Source: CAZNMF01 sp035547155 (lineage in GTDB: Bacteria > Acidobacteriota > Vicinamibacteria > Vicinamibacterales > SCN-69-37). From it: a DNA stretch of 30,808 nucleotides. Below, piece by piece: positions 7,234 to 15,372 of the stretch; the first letter of the stretch is position 1; each line of letters starts with the position of its first letter. The position numbers and the translations under genes are program-made. The stretch covers positions 1-30,808 of the forward strand of contig DASZVJ010000268.1 in assembly GCA_035547155.1 (NCBI GenBank). Reading direction: 5' to 3'. Below the pieces are notes generated by a model. That model was not told the origin of the DNA and made no database searches. It saw only the letters and a list, made by a program, of their open reading frames with translations.

Positions 7234-9957
7234 TCACTCCGCTCTCAAAGCGATGACGGGATCGACGCGTGTGGCGCGGCGGGCGGGCAGATACGCCGCC
7301 AGCGTCGCGATGATCGCGAGGACGAGCGCCACAGCCAGGAAGATCTGTGGATCGAACGGCGAGACGTCGAAGAGCATGCTCTTCAGATATCGCGTCAGCC
7401 AAGGCGCTGCGACGAGACCCGTGAATACACCGATCGTCGTGAGCATCGCCCCTTGCCGGACGATGAGCCCGACGACCTGCGTGCGGCCAGCGCCGAGCGC
7501 CATGCGCACGCCGATTTCCCTCGTGCGGCGGCCGACACCGTCGGCCAGCACGCCGTAGAGGCCGATCGATGCGAGCAGCAGGGCGAGCGCGGCGAAGGCC
7601 GCCGCGAGTGCTGTCACGGCGCGTTCGCGCTCGAACTGTTGAGAGACGCGTTCGGGCATCGACTCGACGCGGAGATTGACGTGAGGTTCGGCGCGGCTCA
7701 AGGCGTTCCGGATCACCGGCACCATCGGCGTCGGGTCACCCGCCACGCGTATCTCGATCGTGCCAGGCGCGACACGAAAACGCGCCGGAGGTGGCTGATC
7801 GACGAGGTAATACACCATCGGGACCGGCGCGTCGCGTACGCTTCGCGACCGCGCGTCGCTGACAACGCCCACGATGACGGCGTCAGGCACCTGGCCGCCA
7901 ACCATGCGGCCCACGGGATTGTGGCCATCGAAATATCGGTCGACGAGCGATGCGGTGACGATCGCCACGCGCGGCCCTGTGGCGTCGCGTCGCGAGAACT
8001 CGCGCCCCTGAACGATCGGCCGGCCAATCGTTGAGAAATAGCCCGGACCAACCCAGTTCAACTGTGAATCTGGGACGTCGTCCGCGCGTCCTTCGAAGTG
8101 TGCACTCGCGGAATACGAGCAATTGGCGAACAGACCGCACATCGACACGGCCGCCGACGTGACGCCAGGAATGGACGTCGCCGTGGCGATCAGACGATCG
8201 CGGACTGCGGGCGCTTCCTCCGGCGTGTAGCCCGCCGCCGCCGTGCTGAAGTACGCGCCCACCAGATGGTCTGCCGAGAATCCCAGATCGACGCGGCTGA
8301 GATTGAGCACGGTCCGGCCGAGCAGTGCGGCCGCGAACACGACGACGACCGACAGCGCCAGTTGGAGGACGACTATCGGGCGAAGTCCGCGCAGGCCTGC
8401 GGAGCTGTCGGCGTTGCGCTGGCTGAGATGAGGCTTCCGTCCCAGACGCAGCGCATGAATGACCGGCGCGAGACCGAAGACGACGGCTGTCGTCAGCGAC
8501 GCAACGATCGCGAACGTCATGACGCGCCAGTCGACCGAGAAGCCCGCGGGAATCGTGCGGGCGGTCCCCTTGATCTGCATGGCCAGCGTTGTCTTGATCC
8601 AGGTACCGACGAGATAACCGGCGATCCCGCCCGTAATCGCAATCAGCGCGCTTTCGACGAGACATCGGCGCGCGATGCGGCCGGCCGTGGCGCCAAGCGC
8701 GGCAAGAATTGTCATCTCCCGAGCGCGGCGACCCGCACGAACGAGCAGGAGGCCGGCGACGTTCGCGCACGTCAGCAACAGGAGCAGGCCGACGAGCAGC
8801 ATCAGCGCGAGGATGAGCGATGAATACTGCGCGCGCAGTCCGGAGAACCCTCGCGCGAATGACTCGACGATGAGTGTGCGACCAGTGATCGCGGAATTCG
8901 ACGAAAGGATCGCGAGTCCCTGTGCGTTCGCGGTACGTAGGACGGCCTCGGCCGATCCCCGCCGATCCGCTGGAATTCGTCCGATCACGCGCAGCCAGTA
9001 GATTTCCTGCGTCATCCACGGCTCTGCCGTATCCACTTTGGTGTACGAGCTCGACTCATTGCGAAAACCAACGTCCGACTGCAATCGCGCCGGCAGCCAG
9101 ACCTCAGGTCGTTGATCCGCCCACCCGCCCGTGAAGCCTTCTGGGGTGATGCCCACGATCGTCGCAGTGACGTGGCCATTGACGACGAACGGCTGGCCCA
9201 AGACTGTTTCCTTCGCACCAAGAGCGCGCCGCCACAAACTCGCACTGATGACGACCGCAGGGGCGACGTCGGGACGATCGTCCTGCGGCGTCAGTAGGCG
9301 CCCGCGCAGAGGCAGCGCGCCGAGCGTGGCGAAATAGTTTCCAGAGACGAGTTGTGCGCTGACGTCGCGATCGTCGGTCGTGCCTTCAAATCGACCGCTG
9401 GCATCGAACGTCGCGCTCATCGCTGCGAGGGAACCGAGCGTACCGAGCGCGTGCTGCAGTCGTTGGTAGCGCGGATAAGAAAAGCGTAGGTAGCGCCCCG
9501 TTCCGCCGACCGCGTCCGGCTCGCCATCGGGGCCGTGCTCATAGAGCACGACGAGCTCATCGACGTTCGGCAGCGACAGCGGGCGCAGCAGCACGACGTC
9601 GAGCAGCGTGAACATGCCGACATTGGCGCCGATGCCGAGCGCCAGTGTGAGGACGACGGCGGCAGTGAAGCCAGGCGACAATCGCAGCCCGCGCGCGGCG
9701 TAGCGGACGTCGGCCCAGACGTTTTCGACACGCGTCCGCCACTCGACGTCCGAGACGCGATCGCGAATTGCCGCCGCGCTGCCGAGTTCGACGCGCGCGG
9801 CTCGTTCGGCATCGGCGCGCGTCATTCCCGCCGCGATCTTCGCGGCGATCGCCGCGTCGAGATACGCGCGCAGCTCGTCGCTCAATTCCGCATCGTCGCG
9901 ACGACGCCCGCGCACGAGCGCGCGGAGATTGTTGAGGAGACGTCGGAGCGGCGTCAT
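7234..9957 (-). CDS. ADOP-family ABC-type permease (MacB/FtsX-like), copy 1 of tandem pair
   Basis: A 907-residue paralogue of the next permease with the same order: N-terminal prefix LLNNLRALVRGRRRDDAELS, membrane helix FTAAVVLTLALGIGANVGMF, MacB-like periplasmic domain with GNYFATLGALPLRGR and VVISASLWRRALG, FtsX segment LMLLVGLLLLLTCANVAGLL, a second half starting near LRPIVVLQLALSVVVVFAAA with its own periplasmic domain, and a final FtsX block TREIGVRMALGAGRTQVVGL. The ATG at 9957 overlaps the padR stop by 4 bp (ATGA). At the DNA level both ends are nearly identical to the second permease (40 identical bases at 9887-9926 versus 7158-7197; 36 at 7234-7269 versus 4574-4609), while the middles diverge strongly. 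Confidence 0.93.
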   Translation of the reverse strand: MTPLRRLLNNLRALVRGRRRDDAELSDELRAYLDAAIAAKIAAGMTRADAERAARVELGSAAAIRDRVSDVEWRTRVENVWADVRYAARGLRLSPGFTAAVVLTLALGIGANVGMFTLLDVVLLRPLSLPNVDELVVLYEHGPDGEPDAVGGTGRYLRFSYPRYQRLQHALGTLGSLAAMSATFDASGRFEGTTDDRDVSAQLVSGNYFATLGALPLRGRLLTPQDDRPDVAPAVVISASLWRRALGAKETVLGQPFVVNGHVTATIVGITPEGFTGGWADQRPEVWLPARLQSDVGFRNESSSYTKVDTAEPWMTQEIYWLRVIGRIPADRRGSAEAVLRTANAQGLAILSSNSAITGRTLIVESFARGFSGLRAQYSSLILALMLLVGLLLLLTCANVAGLLLVRAGRRAREMTILAALGATAGRIARRCLVESALIAITGGIAGYLVGTWIKTTLAMQIKGTARTIPAGFSVDWRVMTFAIVASLTTAVVFGLAPVIHALRLGRKPHLSQRNADSSAGLRGLRPIVVLQLALSVVVVFAAALLGRTVLNLSRVDLGFSADHLVGAYFSTAAAGYTPEEAPAVRDRLIATATSIPGVTSAAVSMCGLFANCSYSASAHFEGRADDVPDSQLNWVGPGYFSTIGRPIVQGREFSRRDATGPRVAIVTASLVDRYFDGHNPVGRMVGGQVPDAVIVGVVSDARSRSVRDAPVPMVYYLVDQPPPARFRVAPGTIEIRVAGDPTPMVPVIRNALSRAEPHVNLRVESMPERVSQQFERERAVTALAAAFAALALLLASIGLYGVLADGVGRRTREIGVRMALGAGRTQVVGLIVRQGAMLTTIGVFTGLVAAPWLTRYLKSMLFDVSPFDPQIFLAVALVLAIIATLAAYLPARRATRVDPVIALRAE

Positions 9958-10307
9958 GACACGTCGCTCAGCCGCGCGTTGAGGATGGCCGCGATCGCGC
10001 TGGTCTGCGCCTCCCAGTCGCGCGCCTGATCCTTCAGCCGCTTCCGTCCCGCGGCCGTCAGCGAGTACAGTTTCGCCCGCCGGTTGTTCTCCGTCGTCTG
10101 CCACTCGCCTTTGATGAGGCCGTCGCGCTCGAGGCGGCGGAAGGCGGGGAAGAGCGACCCTGCGTTGACCTGGAACACGCCCTTGCTGATCTGTTCCAGT
10201 CGCACACCGATGCCGTAGCCGTGCATCGGCTCGAGCGCGAGCGTCTTCAGGATGAGCATGTCGAGCGTGCCCTGAACCAGGGCGCTGGGCTTGTCGGTCG
10301 GACTCAT
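9954..10307 (-). CDS. PadR-family regulator of the permease operon
   Basis: A 117-residue PadR winged-helix protein of the acidobacterial type (opening ALVQGTLDMLILKTLALEPM). The helix-turn-helix is HGYGIGVRLEQISKG and AGSLFPAFRRLERDGL, and the wing contains WQTTENNRRAKLYSLT. A short C-terminal helix follows, as in PadR-s2 proteins. It is the first gene of a minus-strand operon with two ADOP permeases and overlaps the first by 4 bp. The gap to divergent rsmE holds two 17-bp palindromes that are probably its operators, implying autoregulation. The inducer is unknown. It shares family but limited sequence with the PadR at 1780-2112. Confidence 0.93.
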   Translation of the reverse strand: MSPTDKPSALVQGTLDMLILKTLALEPMHGYGIGVRLEQISKGVFQVNAGSLFPAFRRLERDGLIKGEWQTTENNRRAKLYSLTAAGRKRLKDQARDWEAQTSAIAAILNARLSDVS

Positions 10308-10325
10308 GGACGGACCCTCAGGCTT

Positions 10326-10342
10326 ATCTAGATCAACTAGAT
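10326..10342. promoter_or_regulatory. Probable PadR operator 1 (ATCTAG-N5-CTAGAT)
   Basis: A perfect 6+6 palindrome with a 5-bp spacer, ending 18 bp upstream (on the minus strand) of the padR start codon at 10307. A second copy with the same geometry starts 41 bp away. PadR proteins bind as dimers to palindromes near their own promoters, so this is the natural candidate site. Confidence 0.6.
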
Positions 10343-10366
10343 GAGACGCCAGTCTGCGCCCGTCTT

Positions 10367-10383
10367 ATCTAGATTGTCAAGAT
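10367..10383. promoter_or_regulatory. Probable PadR operator 2 (ATCTAG-N5-CAAGAT), overlaps a minus-strand TTGACA
   Basis: The left half-site equals that of operator 1, and the right half differs at one base of six. Bases 10375-10380 read TTGACA on the minus strand, a consensus -35 hexamer, so protein bound here would block RNA polymerase reading padR. I could not fix the matching -10. The start-to-start distance to operator 1 is 41 bp, close to four helix turns, which would put both dimers on one face of the DNA. Confidence 0.5.
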
Positions 10384-10399
10384 GAATAAGCGCGCCCGC

Positions 10400-10405
10400 T
10401 AAGAT
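10400..10405 (+). promoter_or_regulatory. Possible -10 element for rsmE, leaderless arrangement
   Basis: TAAGAT ends 6 bp before the rsmE ATG, so a transcript would begin at or next to the start codon. A TTGTCA at 10374-10379 could serve as -35 but the 20-bp spacer is long. It overlaps PadR operator 2, so rsmE expression might be touched by the permease regulator. Confidence 0.35.
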
Positions 10406-10411
10406 GACGCC

Positions 10412-11149
10412 ATGAACGTCGTCCTGCTCGCGCGCGAGGAAGTCGGCCCTGACGCGACCGTCCGCCTCGTCGACGCCCGTGCGCGTCATGTGATCGACGT
10501 CCTGCGCGTGACGCCGGGACAGGACGTCCGCGTCGGCATCGTCGATGGCCCGCTTGGCATCGGCACGGTGACGACGGTTGGGGACGCCTCGGTCGAGCTG
10601 CAGTGCGCGTTCGACGCGACGATCCCGCCGAGACCGGCGATCGATCTGCTGCTCGCGCTACCGCGTCCGAAAGTCATGCGACGGCTCTGGGCGCAGCTCG
10701 CAGCGCTCGGTGTTGGCCGCATCATCCTGACGAATGCGGAGCGCGTTGAGCGTCACTACTTCGACGCGCACGTCCTCTCGCCGGATATCTACACGCCGCT
10801 GCTGATCGAGGGCCTGCAGCAGGCGCGCGACACGCGCGTGCCGCTCGTCACGATCGCTCGACGATTCAAGCCCTTCATCGAGGACGAGCTCGACATTCTT
10901 TGTCCCGATACCGCGCGCATCGTGCTGCAGCCAGGCTCGGCCGCACCGCTCGGCGACCTCGTTCGCAATGCCAGCCGAACGCGCGTCCTGCTCGCGATCG
11001 GCCCCGAGGGCGGTTGGAACGATTTCGAGCTGACGTTGCTGCGCGTCCATGGGTTCGCCGAGGCCGGTATGGGTCCGCGAACGCTGCGGACGGACACCGC
11101 GTGCGTCGCAGCGCTCGCGGTGGTCGGCGCGGCCGGCAGGCGCCGCTAG
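10412..11149 (+). CDS. rsmE: 16S rRNA (uracil-1498-N3)-methyltransferase
   Basis: The 245-residue protein is a SPOUT-class methyltransferase that N3-methylates U1498 of 16S rRNA in the 30S subunit. An N-terminal PUA-like part (about 1-70; HVIDVLRVTPGQDVRVGIVDG) precedes the knotted catalytic domain. Diagnostic motifs are LLALPRPKVMRRLWAQLAAL, LLIEGLQQARDTRVP, LLAIGPEGGWNDFEL (GPEGG at 197-201) and the C-terminal knot MGPRTLRTDTACVAAL. Length and motif order match the family. It is divergent from padR and shares its regulatory gap, though the job is housekeeping. The start ATG lacks a visible Shine-Dalgarno and may be leaderless. Confidence 0.95.
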   Translation: MNVVLLAREEVGPDATVRLVDARARHVIDVLRVTPGQDVRVGIVDGPLGIGTVTTVGDASVELQCAFDATIPPRPAIDLLLALPRPKVMRRLWAQLAALGVGRIILTNAERVERHYFDAHVLSPDIYTPLLIEGLQQARDTRVPLVTIARRFKPFIEDELDILCPDTARIVLQPGSAAPLGDLVRNASRTRVLLAIGPEGGWNDFELTLLRVHGFAEAGMGPRTLRTDTACVAALAVVGAAGRRR

Positions 11150-11194
11150 CCTCTATCGCCCTCTCCGTGTAGATTGAATCCTCACGGACTCACG

Positions 11195-12967
11195 ATGAGA
11201 CGACGCCGTCCGGTCAGGCTGGCGTGTAGGTTTGCGGTGGCGGCCGCGATCGTGGCGGGCGTGTCCGCGCAAGCGCCTCAGACGCCGGAAACCCCGCGTC
11301 CGACGTTCAACGCCAGCACCGCGCTCGTGCCGCTCGATGTCCGCGTGCTGGACAAGAACGGCCGGCCCGCCCTCGGTCTCACGCGCGCCGATTTCTCCAT
11401 TGCCGAAGATGGCGTCCCACAGGAGATCCAGCACTTCTCGGTGCAGCATCGCGTCGCCGACGCGACGCGTGCGGCGACGCCGCTCGCGCGCCGGCTCAAT
11501 CAGGCATCGCCGATCGAGGCGCAGGCGGGCCGCGTCTTCCTCCTCTATCTGGGACGAGGCGATCTGACCGGTCCCGCCAAGGGCATCGACGGCGTCGTCC
11601 ACTTCGTCCGTGATCGCGTGCTGCCGCAGGACTACGTTGCCGTCATGGCGTGGAACCGCGCGACGGACTTCACGACCGATCACGACAGCGTGCTGGCCGT
11701 GCTCGATCGCTTTCGCGTCACCGGCCGGAAGATCGAGCGCGAGCTGTACGACTTCTTTCGCAGTCCGGCATTCGCGTACGGCGATCGCACGATTCCGAAA
11801 CAGATTCAGGCGGAGATCGACGCCGTGTTTCGCGGCGCGGATCAGGCGCCGATGCGCAGCGTCAACGCCCAGATGGCCGCGTCGGCCGATGCCGAGCGTG
11901 AGCTCCACGAAGAGACCGATCGTCTGCTGCGTGAGGACTTGACGATCGGCGGCGGCCAGGCGGCGACCGCGGACGGATTGTCCCTCAACGACTTCCTGTC
12001 CGACATGGCGAAGGCCATACAGGATCGATCCAATCTCTACGCGGGCATCGAGTTCCTGCGCCATGTCGACGGCGAAAAGCACCTGATCTGGCTGGCGGAA
12101 TACGGGCTGCGCGTGCGCATCACCGACGCTCGGGATCCCGTCGAATTGGATCGCGATCTCGGCCGCGCTGCCGCGGACGCGCGCGTCGTGCTCGACATCG
12201 TCCGCACCGGCGGGACGGAGAGCACGTTCGGCTGCGGCGCGGAATTCGCCAAGGCCACCAGGTGCACCGATTCGCTCAGGAATCTGAGCTCGCTCGCGCC
12301 TGCGTCCGTGTCCCGGATGTTCGCAGAGCTGACCGGCGGACGATCGGACGCCAACCGTTTCGCGCGCGCGGCGCAGTCGTTCGACCTGATCGATCTCGAC
12401 AGCCGCGATCAGTACCTGCTCGGCTACTACCCGTCCAATACGCGCTGGGACGGGCAGTTTCGAGACGTGCGCGTCACCGTGAACCGGCCAGGCGTGACCG
12501 TCCTCGTGCGGCGAGGCTACTACGCGAGGCCCGACGTCGGACCGCTCGATCGGCGCGCCACGGTCACGTTTGCGCGCGTGCTCGCCGCAGCCGAGGACGC
12601 CAGGGAAATCCTGGATCTCAGGCTCGACGCGACGGCCGCCAACGATCTCACGCACGCCAACGTGTCGCTGACGGTCAAGATCGATCTCTCGCGCGTCTTG
12701 TTCCAGCCTGTCGACGGCCGATTCGCCGCCACGCTGCACGTCGCCGCCTTCTGCCTCGACCAGCGGCAGCGACCTGTCGGCCAGCTCCGAACGGACGTCG
12801 AGCTGAGCTACGACGAAGCCCGGCTTCGCGACGTGCGCGCGTCGGGCCTCCCGCTGCCGCTGACCATCCCCGTCACCGCGGCCGCCGACTCCCTCAAGCT
12901 CGTCGTCTACGATTTTGCGGGTGATCTCACAGGCAGCCGGAACGTGCCTGTCCAGCCGGCGCAGTAG
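11195..12967 (+). CDS. Secreted VWFA-related acidobacterial domain protein
   Basis: From the ATG at 11195 the product is 590 residues; a TTG seven codons earlier is possible but less likely. A signal peptide (MRRRRPVRLACRFAVAAAIV..., cleavage near VSAQA) leads into the family start, FNASTALVPLDVRVLDKNGR with LTRADFSIAEDGVPQEIQHF. The von Willebrand A-like fold follows, but the usual DxSxS metal site is replaced by FLLYLGRGDLTGPAK. Later strands include VAVMAWNRATDF and KHLIWLAEYG; the tail near residue 400 reads RDQYLLGYYPSNTRWDGQFR, a block common to these proteins. They are numerous in Acidobacteriota and of unknown role, probably protein binding outside the cytoplasmic membrane. Confidence 0.88.
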   Translation: MRRRRPVRLACRFAVAAAIVAGVSAQAPQTPETPRPTFNASTALVPLDVRVLDKNGRPALGLTRADFSIAEDGVPQEIQHFSVQHRVADATRAATPLARRLNQASPIEAQAGRVFLLYLGRGDLTGPAKGIDGVVHFVRDRVLPQDYVAVMAWNRATDFTTDHDSVLAVLDRFRVTGRKIERELYDFFRSPAFAYGDRTIPKQIQAEIDAVFRGADQAPMRSVNAQMAASADAERELHEETDRLLREDLTIGGGQAATADGLSLNDFLSDMAKAIQDRSNLYAGIEFLRHVDGEKHLIWLAEYGLRVRITDARDPVELDRDLGRAAADARVVLDIVRTGGTESTFGCGAEFAKATRCTDSLRNLSSLAPASVSRMFAELTGGRSDANRFARAAQSFDLIDLDSRDQYLLGYYPSNTRWDGQFRDVRVTVNRPGVTVLVRRGYYARPDVGPLDRRATVTFARVLAAAEDAREILDLRLDATAANDLTHANVSLTVKIDLSRVLFQPVDGRFAATLHVAAFCLDQRQRPVGQLRTDVELSYDEARLRDVRASGLPLPLTIPVTAAADSLKLVVYDFAGDLTGSRNVPVQPAQ

Positions 12968-13014
12968 CGCCGAAGCCTTCCGAGGCGTCCGAACGCCCCC
13001 AACCTTTCACACTT

Positions 13015-13029
13015 GTCATGTTCCGGTAA
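13015..13029 (+). promoter_or_regulatory. Possible OmpR-type direct-repeat box upstream of htrA
   Basis: GTCA (13015-13018) and GTAA (13026-13029) are spaced 11 bp start to start. OmpR-family regulators often bind tandem half-sites with 10-11 bp spacing. It lies 67 bp before the htrA start, and an OmpR-type regulator is encoded just downstream of htrA. The match is short and only suggestive. Confidence 0.3.
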
Positions 13030-13095
13030 GGCCGCCGCAACGTTCGCCGTCGTCCTATCCAACAGCACAACTGGTTCGCTTACGGAGGACATTCC

Positions 13096-14586
13096 ATGCG
13101 TATTTCTTTGAGCTCCCTCGGACGCCGGTTCTGGCGGCCGGCGGGGATCGTCGCCATCGGCGCTGCCGCCCTCGTGGCCGCCGGCGGGGGCGTCTCTCGT
13201 ATCAGCGCGAGATCGCCGCTTGCTTCGCCGTCGCCACTGCCGGCCGCCACGGCGCCGGCGGCGACGACGTCCTATGCCGACGCCGTCGCACACGCCGCGC
13301 CGGCAGTCGTCACGGTTCGCATCGAGCGCAAGGCCGAAGTCCGGCCGAGCATGTTCGACAACGATCCGTTCTTCCAGCGCTTCTTTGGCGGCCAGGACGG
13401 CCAAGGCGGCCGTCGGCCGAGCATGCAGGCTCCGATCGAGCACGGCGTCGGCTCCGGCGTCATCGTCAGCGACGACGGCAACATCCTCACCAACAACCAC
13501 GTCGTCGGCGGCGCGGATCACGTGACCGTCGCCCTCAGCGACGGACGCGAGTTCACCGCGAAAGTCCTCGGCACCGACGAGCCGACCGATCTCGCGGTCG
13601 TGCACATCGACGCGAAGGATTTGCCGACGCTGCCGCTCGGCGATTCCGATCGCGTGCGCGTCGGCGACGTCGTCCTGGCGATCGGCAATCCGCTCGACGT
13701 CGGACAGACCGTGACGATGGGCATCATCAGCGCGAAGGGCCGCACGACGGATTTGAGCGGAGGCAGCTACGAGGACTTCCTGCAGACCGATGCGCCGATC
13801 AACCGCGGGAACTCGGGCGGCGCGTTGATCACGGCAACGGGCGAGCTGATCGGCATCAACTCGCAGATCCTCTCGGACGGCATGCAGAGCGGCAACATCG
13901 GCATCGGCTTCGCGATTCCGTCCAACATGGCGCGCAACGTCGCGAATCAGCTCGTGACGACGGGCCGCGTGCGACGCGCGATCATCGGCGTCACGATTCA
14001 GCCGCTGACGTCCGATCTCGCCAAGAGCCTTGGGCTGAGCTCGGTGCACGGCGCGCTCGTGAACTCCGTCGAAGCCGACGGTCCGGCCGCCGCGGCGGGC
14101 CTCAAGCAGGGCGACGTGATCGTCAAGGTCAACGGCACGGCGATCGACGATTCGAACCAACTGCGCAACCGCATCAGCTCGCAGGCGCCGGGCACGACGG
14201 TGAACCTCGACGTGATCCGCAACGGCGCGGAGCGGCAGTTCCCGGTGAAGCTCGCCGAGATGCCGAATGACGACCGTGCCGCGTCGAACACGCCGGCATC
14301 CGGTGGGGACTTTGGTCTGCAGCTCGCGCCGCTGACGCCGAGCCTCGCGCAGCAGTACGGGCTGCCGCGATCGGCGTCTGGCGGTGTCGTCGTGACGGAC
14401 GTCAACGAGTCCGGCGCGGCGGCTCGTGCTGGCCTGCGGGAAGGTGACGTCATCCACGAGATCAACGGCCAGGCCGTGCGCACGCCAAACGACGTGCGCG
14501 AGGCTTTGACGGCCAAGAGCGACAAGCCGGCGCTGGCCTACGTGCAGCGCGGCGACCACAGCTTCTACATGGCGCTCGCGCGATAG
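13096..14586 (+). CDS. degP: Periplasmic serine protease/chaperone, DegP/HtrA (Do) family
   Basis: A 496-residue exported protease that degrades or refolds damaged envelope proteins. An N-terminal signal or anchor helix (about 15-33, WRPAGIVAIGAAALVAAGGG) is followed by the trypsin-like domain with triad His135 (ILTNNHVVGG), Asp165 (TDLAVVHID) and Ser240 (NRGNSGGALI). The flexible LA-loop insertion is present (FDNDPFFQRFFGG, then a Gly/Arg stretch). Two PDZ domains follow, about 285-375 and 395-490. A good Shine-Dalgarno GGAGGA sits 7 bases before the ATG. A strong terminator after the stop separates it from the two-component genes, so it forms its own transcript, possibly controlled by that pair. 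Confidence 0.95.
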   Translation: MRISLSSLGRRFWRPAGIVAIGAAALVAAGGGVSRISARSPLASPSPLPAATAPAATTSYADAVAHAAPAVVTVRIERKAEVRPSMFDNDPFFQRFFGGQDGQGGRRPSMQAPIEHGVGSGVIVSDDGNILTNNHVVGGADHVTVALSDGREFTAKVLGTDEPTDLAVVHIDAKDLPTLPLGDSDRVRVGDVVLAIGNPLDVGQTVTMGIISAKGRTTDLSGGSYEDFLQTDAPINRGNSGGALITATGELIGINSQILSDGMQSGNIGIGFAIPSNMARNVANQLVTTGRVRRAIIGVTIQPLTSDLAKSLGLSSVHGALVNSVEADGPAAAAGLKQGDVIVKVNGTAIDDSNQLRNRISSQAPGTTVNLDVIRNGAERQFPVKLAEMPNDDRAASNTPASGGDFGLQLAPLTPSLAQQYGLPRSASGGVVVTDVNESGAAARAGLREGDVIHEINGQAVRTPNDVREALTAKSDKPALAYVQRGDHSFYMALAR

Positions 14587-14602
14587 GCGAGCACGGGACG
14601 TC

Positions 14603-14650
14603 AACCGGGTTTCCGCCGATGGGCGGGAACCCGGTTTCTTTTTCTTCCTT
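14603..14650 (+). terminator. Rho-independent terminator after htrA/degP
   Basis: A 15-bp stem (14603-14617 with 14622-14636, one G-U pair) closed by a 4-base GATG loop is followed by a T-rich run (TTTCTTTTTCTTCCTT). It starts 17 bp after the protease stop codon. This is the clearest intrinsic terminator in the window. Confidence 0.92.
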
Positions 14651-14651
14651 C

Positions 14652-14657
14652 TACAAT
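14652..14657 (+). promoter_or_regulatory. Probable -10 element of the two-component operon
   Basis: TACAAT differs from TATAAT by one base and lies directly after the terminator tail. Transcription would start near 14664. The ATG at 14656 overlaps this hexamer and would not be transcribed, which supports the ATG at 14674 as the true start of the response regulator, with a leader of about 10 bases. Confidence 0.5.
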
Positions 14658-14673
14658 GTTCTCGTCTGACGTC

Positions 14674-15363
14674 ATGAGAATCCTCGTCGTCGAGGACGAT
14701 CCCACCCTGGCCGAGTTCGTCGCGAAAGGCCTCCAGGAGGCCGGCTACGTCGTCGACATCGCGGAGGACGGCCGGCGCGGTCTCGATCTGGCCGCGGCCA
14801 ACCGGCCCGATCTCGCCGTCGTCGACGTGATGCTGCCGGCGCTCGACGGGCTCGGCCTGATCGAGGCGCTGCGTCATCGCGGCCTGCGCTTTCCGGTGCT
14901 CATCCTCAGTGCGAAGCGATCGATCGACGATCGCGTCAAGGGCCTGGAGGTCGGCGGCGACGACTATCTGACCAAGCCGTTCGCGTTCGCCGAGCTGCTC
15001 GCTCGCGTGCAGGCACTCCTGCGGCGATCGAGCAGCGCGTCGAGCGAGCCGACGCGCCTGCAGGTGGCCGATCTCGAGATCGACCTGCTCGCCCGGCGCG
15101 TGACGCGCGGCGGACAGCCGATCGATCTCCGTCCCCGCGAGTTCGCGCTGCTGGAATATCTCGCGCGTCAGGCCGGCCGTGTCGTCTCCAAGACGATGAT
15201 CCAGTCGCGCATCTGGAACTACAGCTTCGACCCGCGCACGAATGTCGTCGACGTGCTCGTCCACAGGCTGCGCGAGAGGATCGATCACGACTTCTCGCCG
15301 AAGCTGCTGCACACGCGCCGCGGCATGGGTTATGTCCTCGGCGTCGAGCCGGGCGGAGACTGA
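14674..15363 (+). CDS. OmpR/PhoB-family response regulator
   Basis: A 229-residue two-domain regulator. The receiver domain (1-115) opens MRILVVEDDPTLAEFVAKGL, with the acidic pair E7-D8-D9, the phosphorylated Asp51 in LAVVDVMLPALDG, and Lys101 in DDYLTKPF. The C-terminal winged helix (about 130-225) has LRPREFALLEYLARQAGRVV and the recognition region TNVVDVLVHRLRERID, ending RGMGYVL. Overall it is closest in style to CusR/CopR-like regulators. It is followed after 9 bp by the histidine kinase gene, so the two form an operon. A likely target is the upstream htrA, given an 11-bp-spaced half-site pair before that gene. The stimulus is not known. Confidence 0.95.
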   Translation: MRILVVEDDPTLAEFVAKGLQEAGYVVDIAEDGRRGLDLAAANRPDLAVVDVMLPALDGLGLIEALRHRGLRFPVLILSAKRSIDDRVKGLEVGGDDYLTKPFAFAELLARVQALLRRSSSASSEPTRLQVADLEIDLLARRVTRGGQPIDLRPREFALLEYLARQAGRVVSKTMIQSRIWNYSFDPRTNVVDVLVHRLRERIDHDFSPKLLHTRRGMGYVLGVEPGGD

Positions 15364-15372
15364 GCGTCGATC

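Noticed and set aside
7235..7402. N-terminal extension of the second permease
   Set aside because: It is the out-of-frame reading of the first permease's 3' end; the ATG at 7231 gives the conserved ADOP prefix.
11153..12739. A 528-codon minus-strand open frame over the VWFA-like gene
   Set aside because: A shadow frame; the plus-strand protein has a signal peptide and family motifs.
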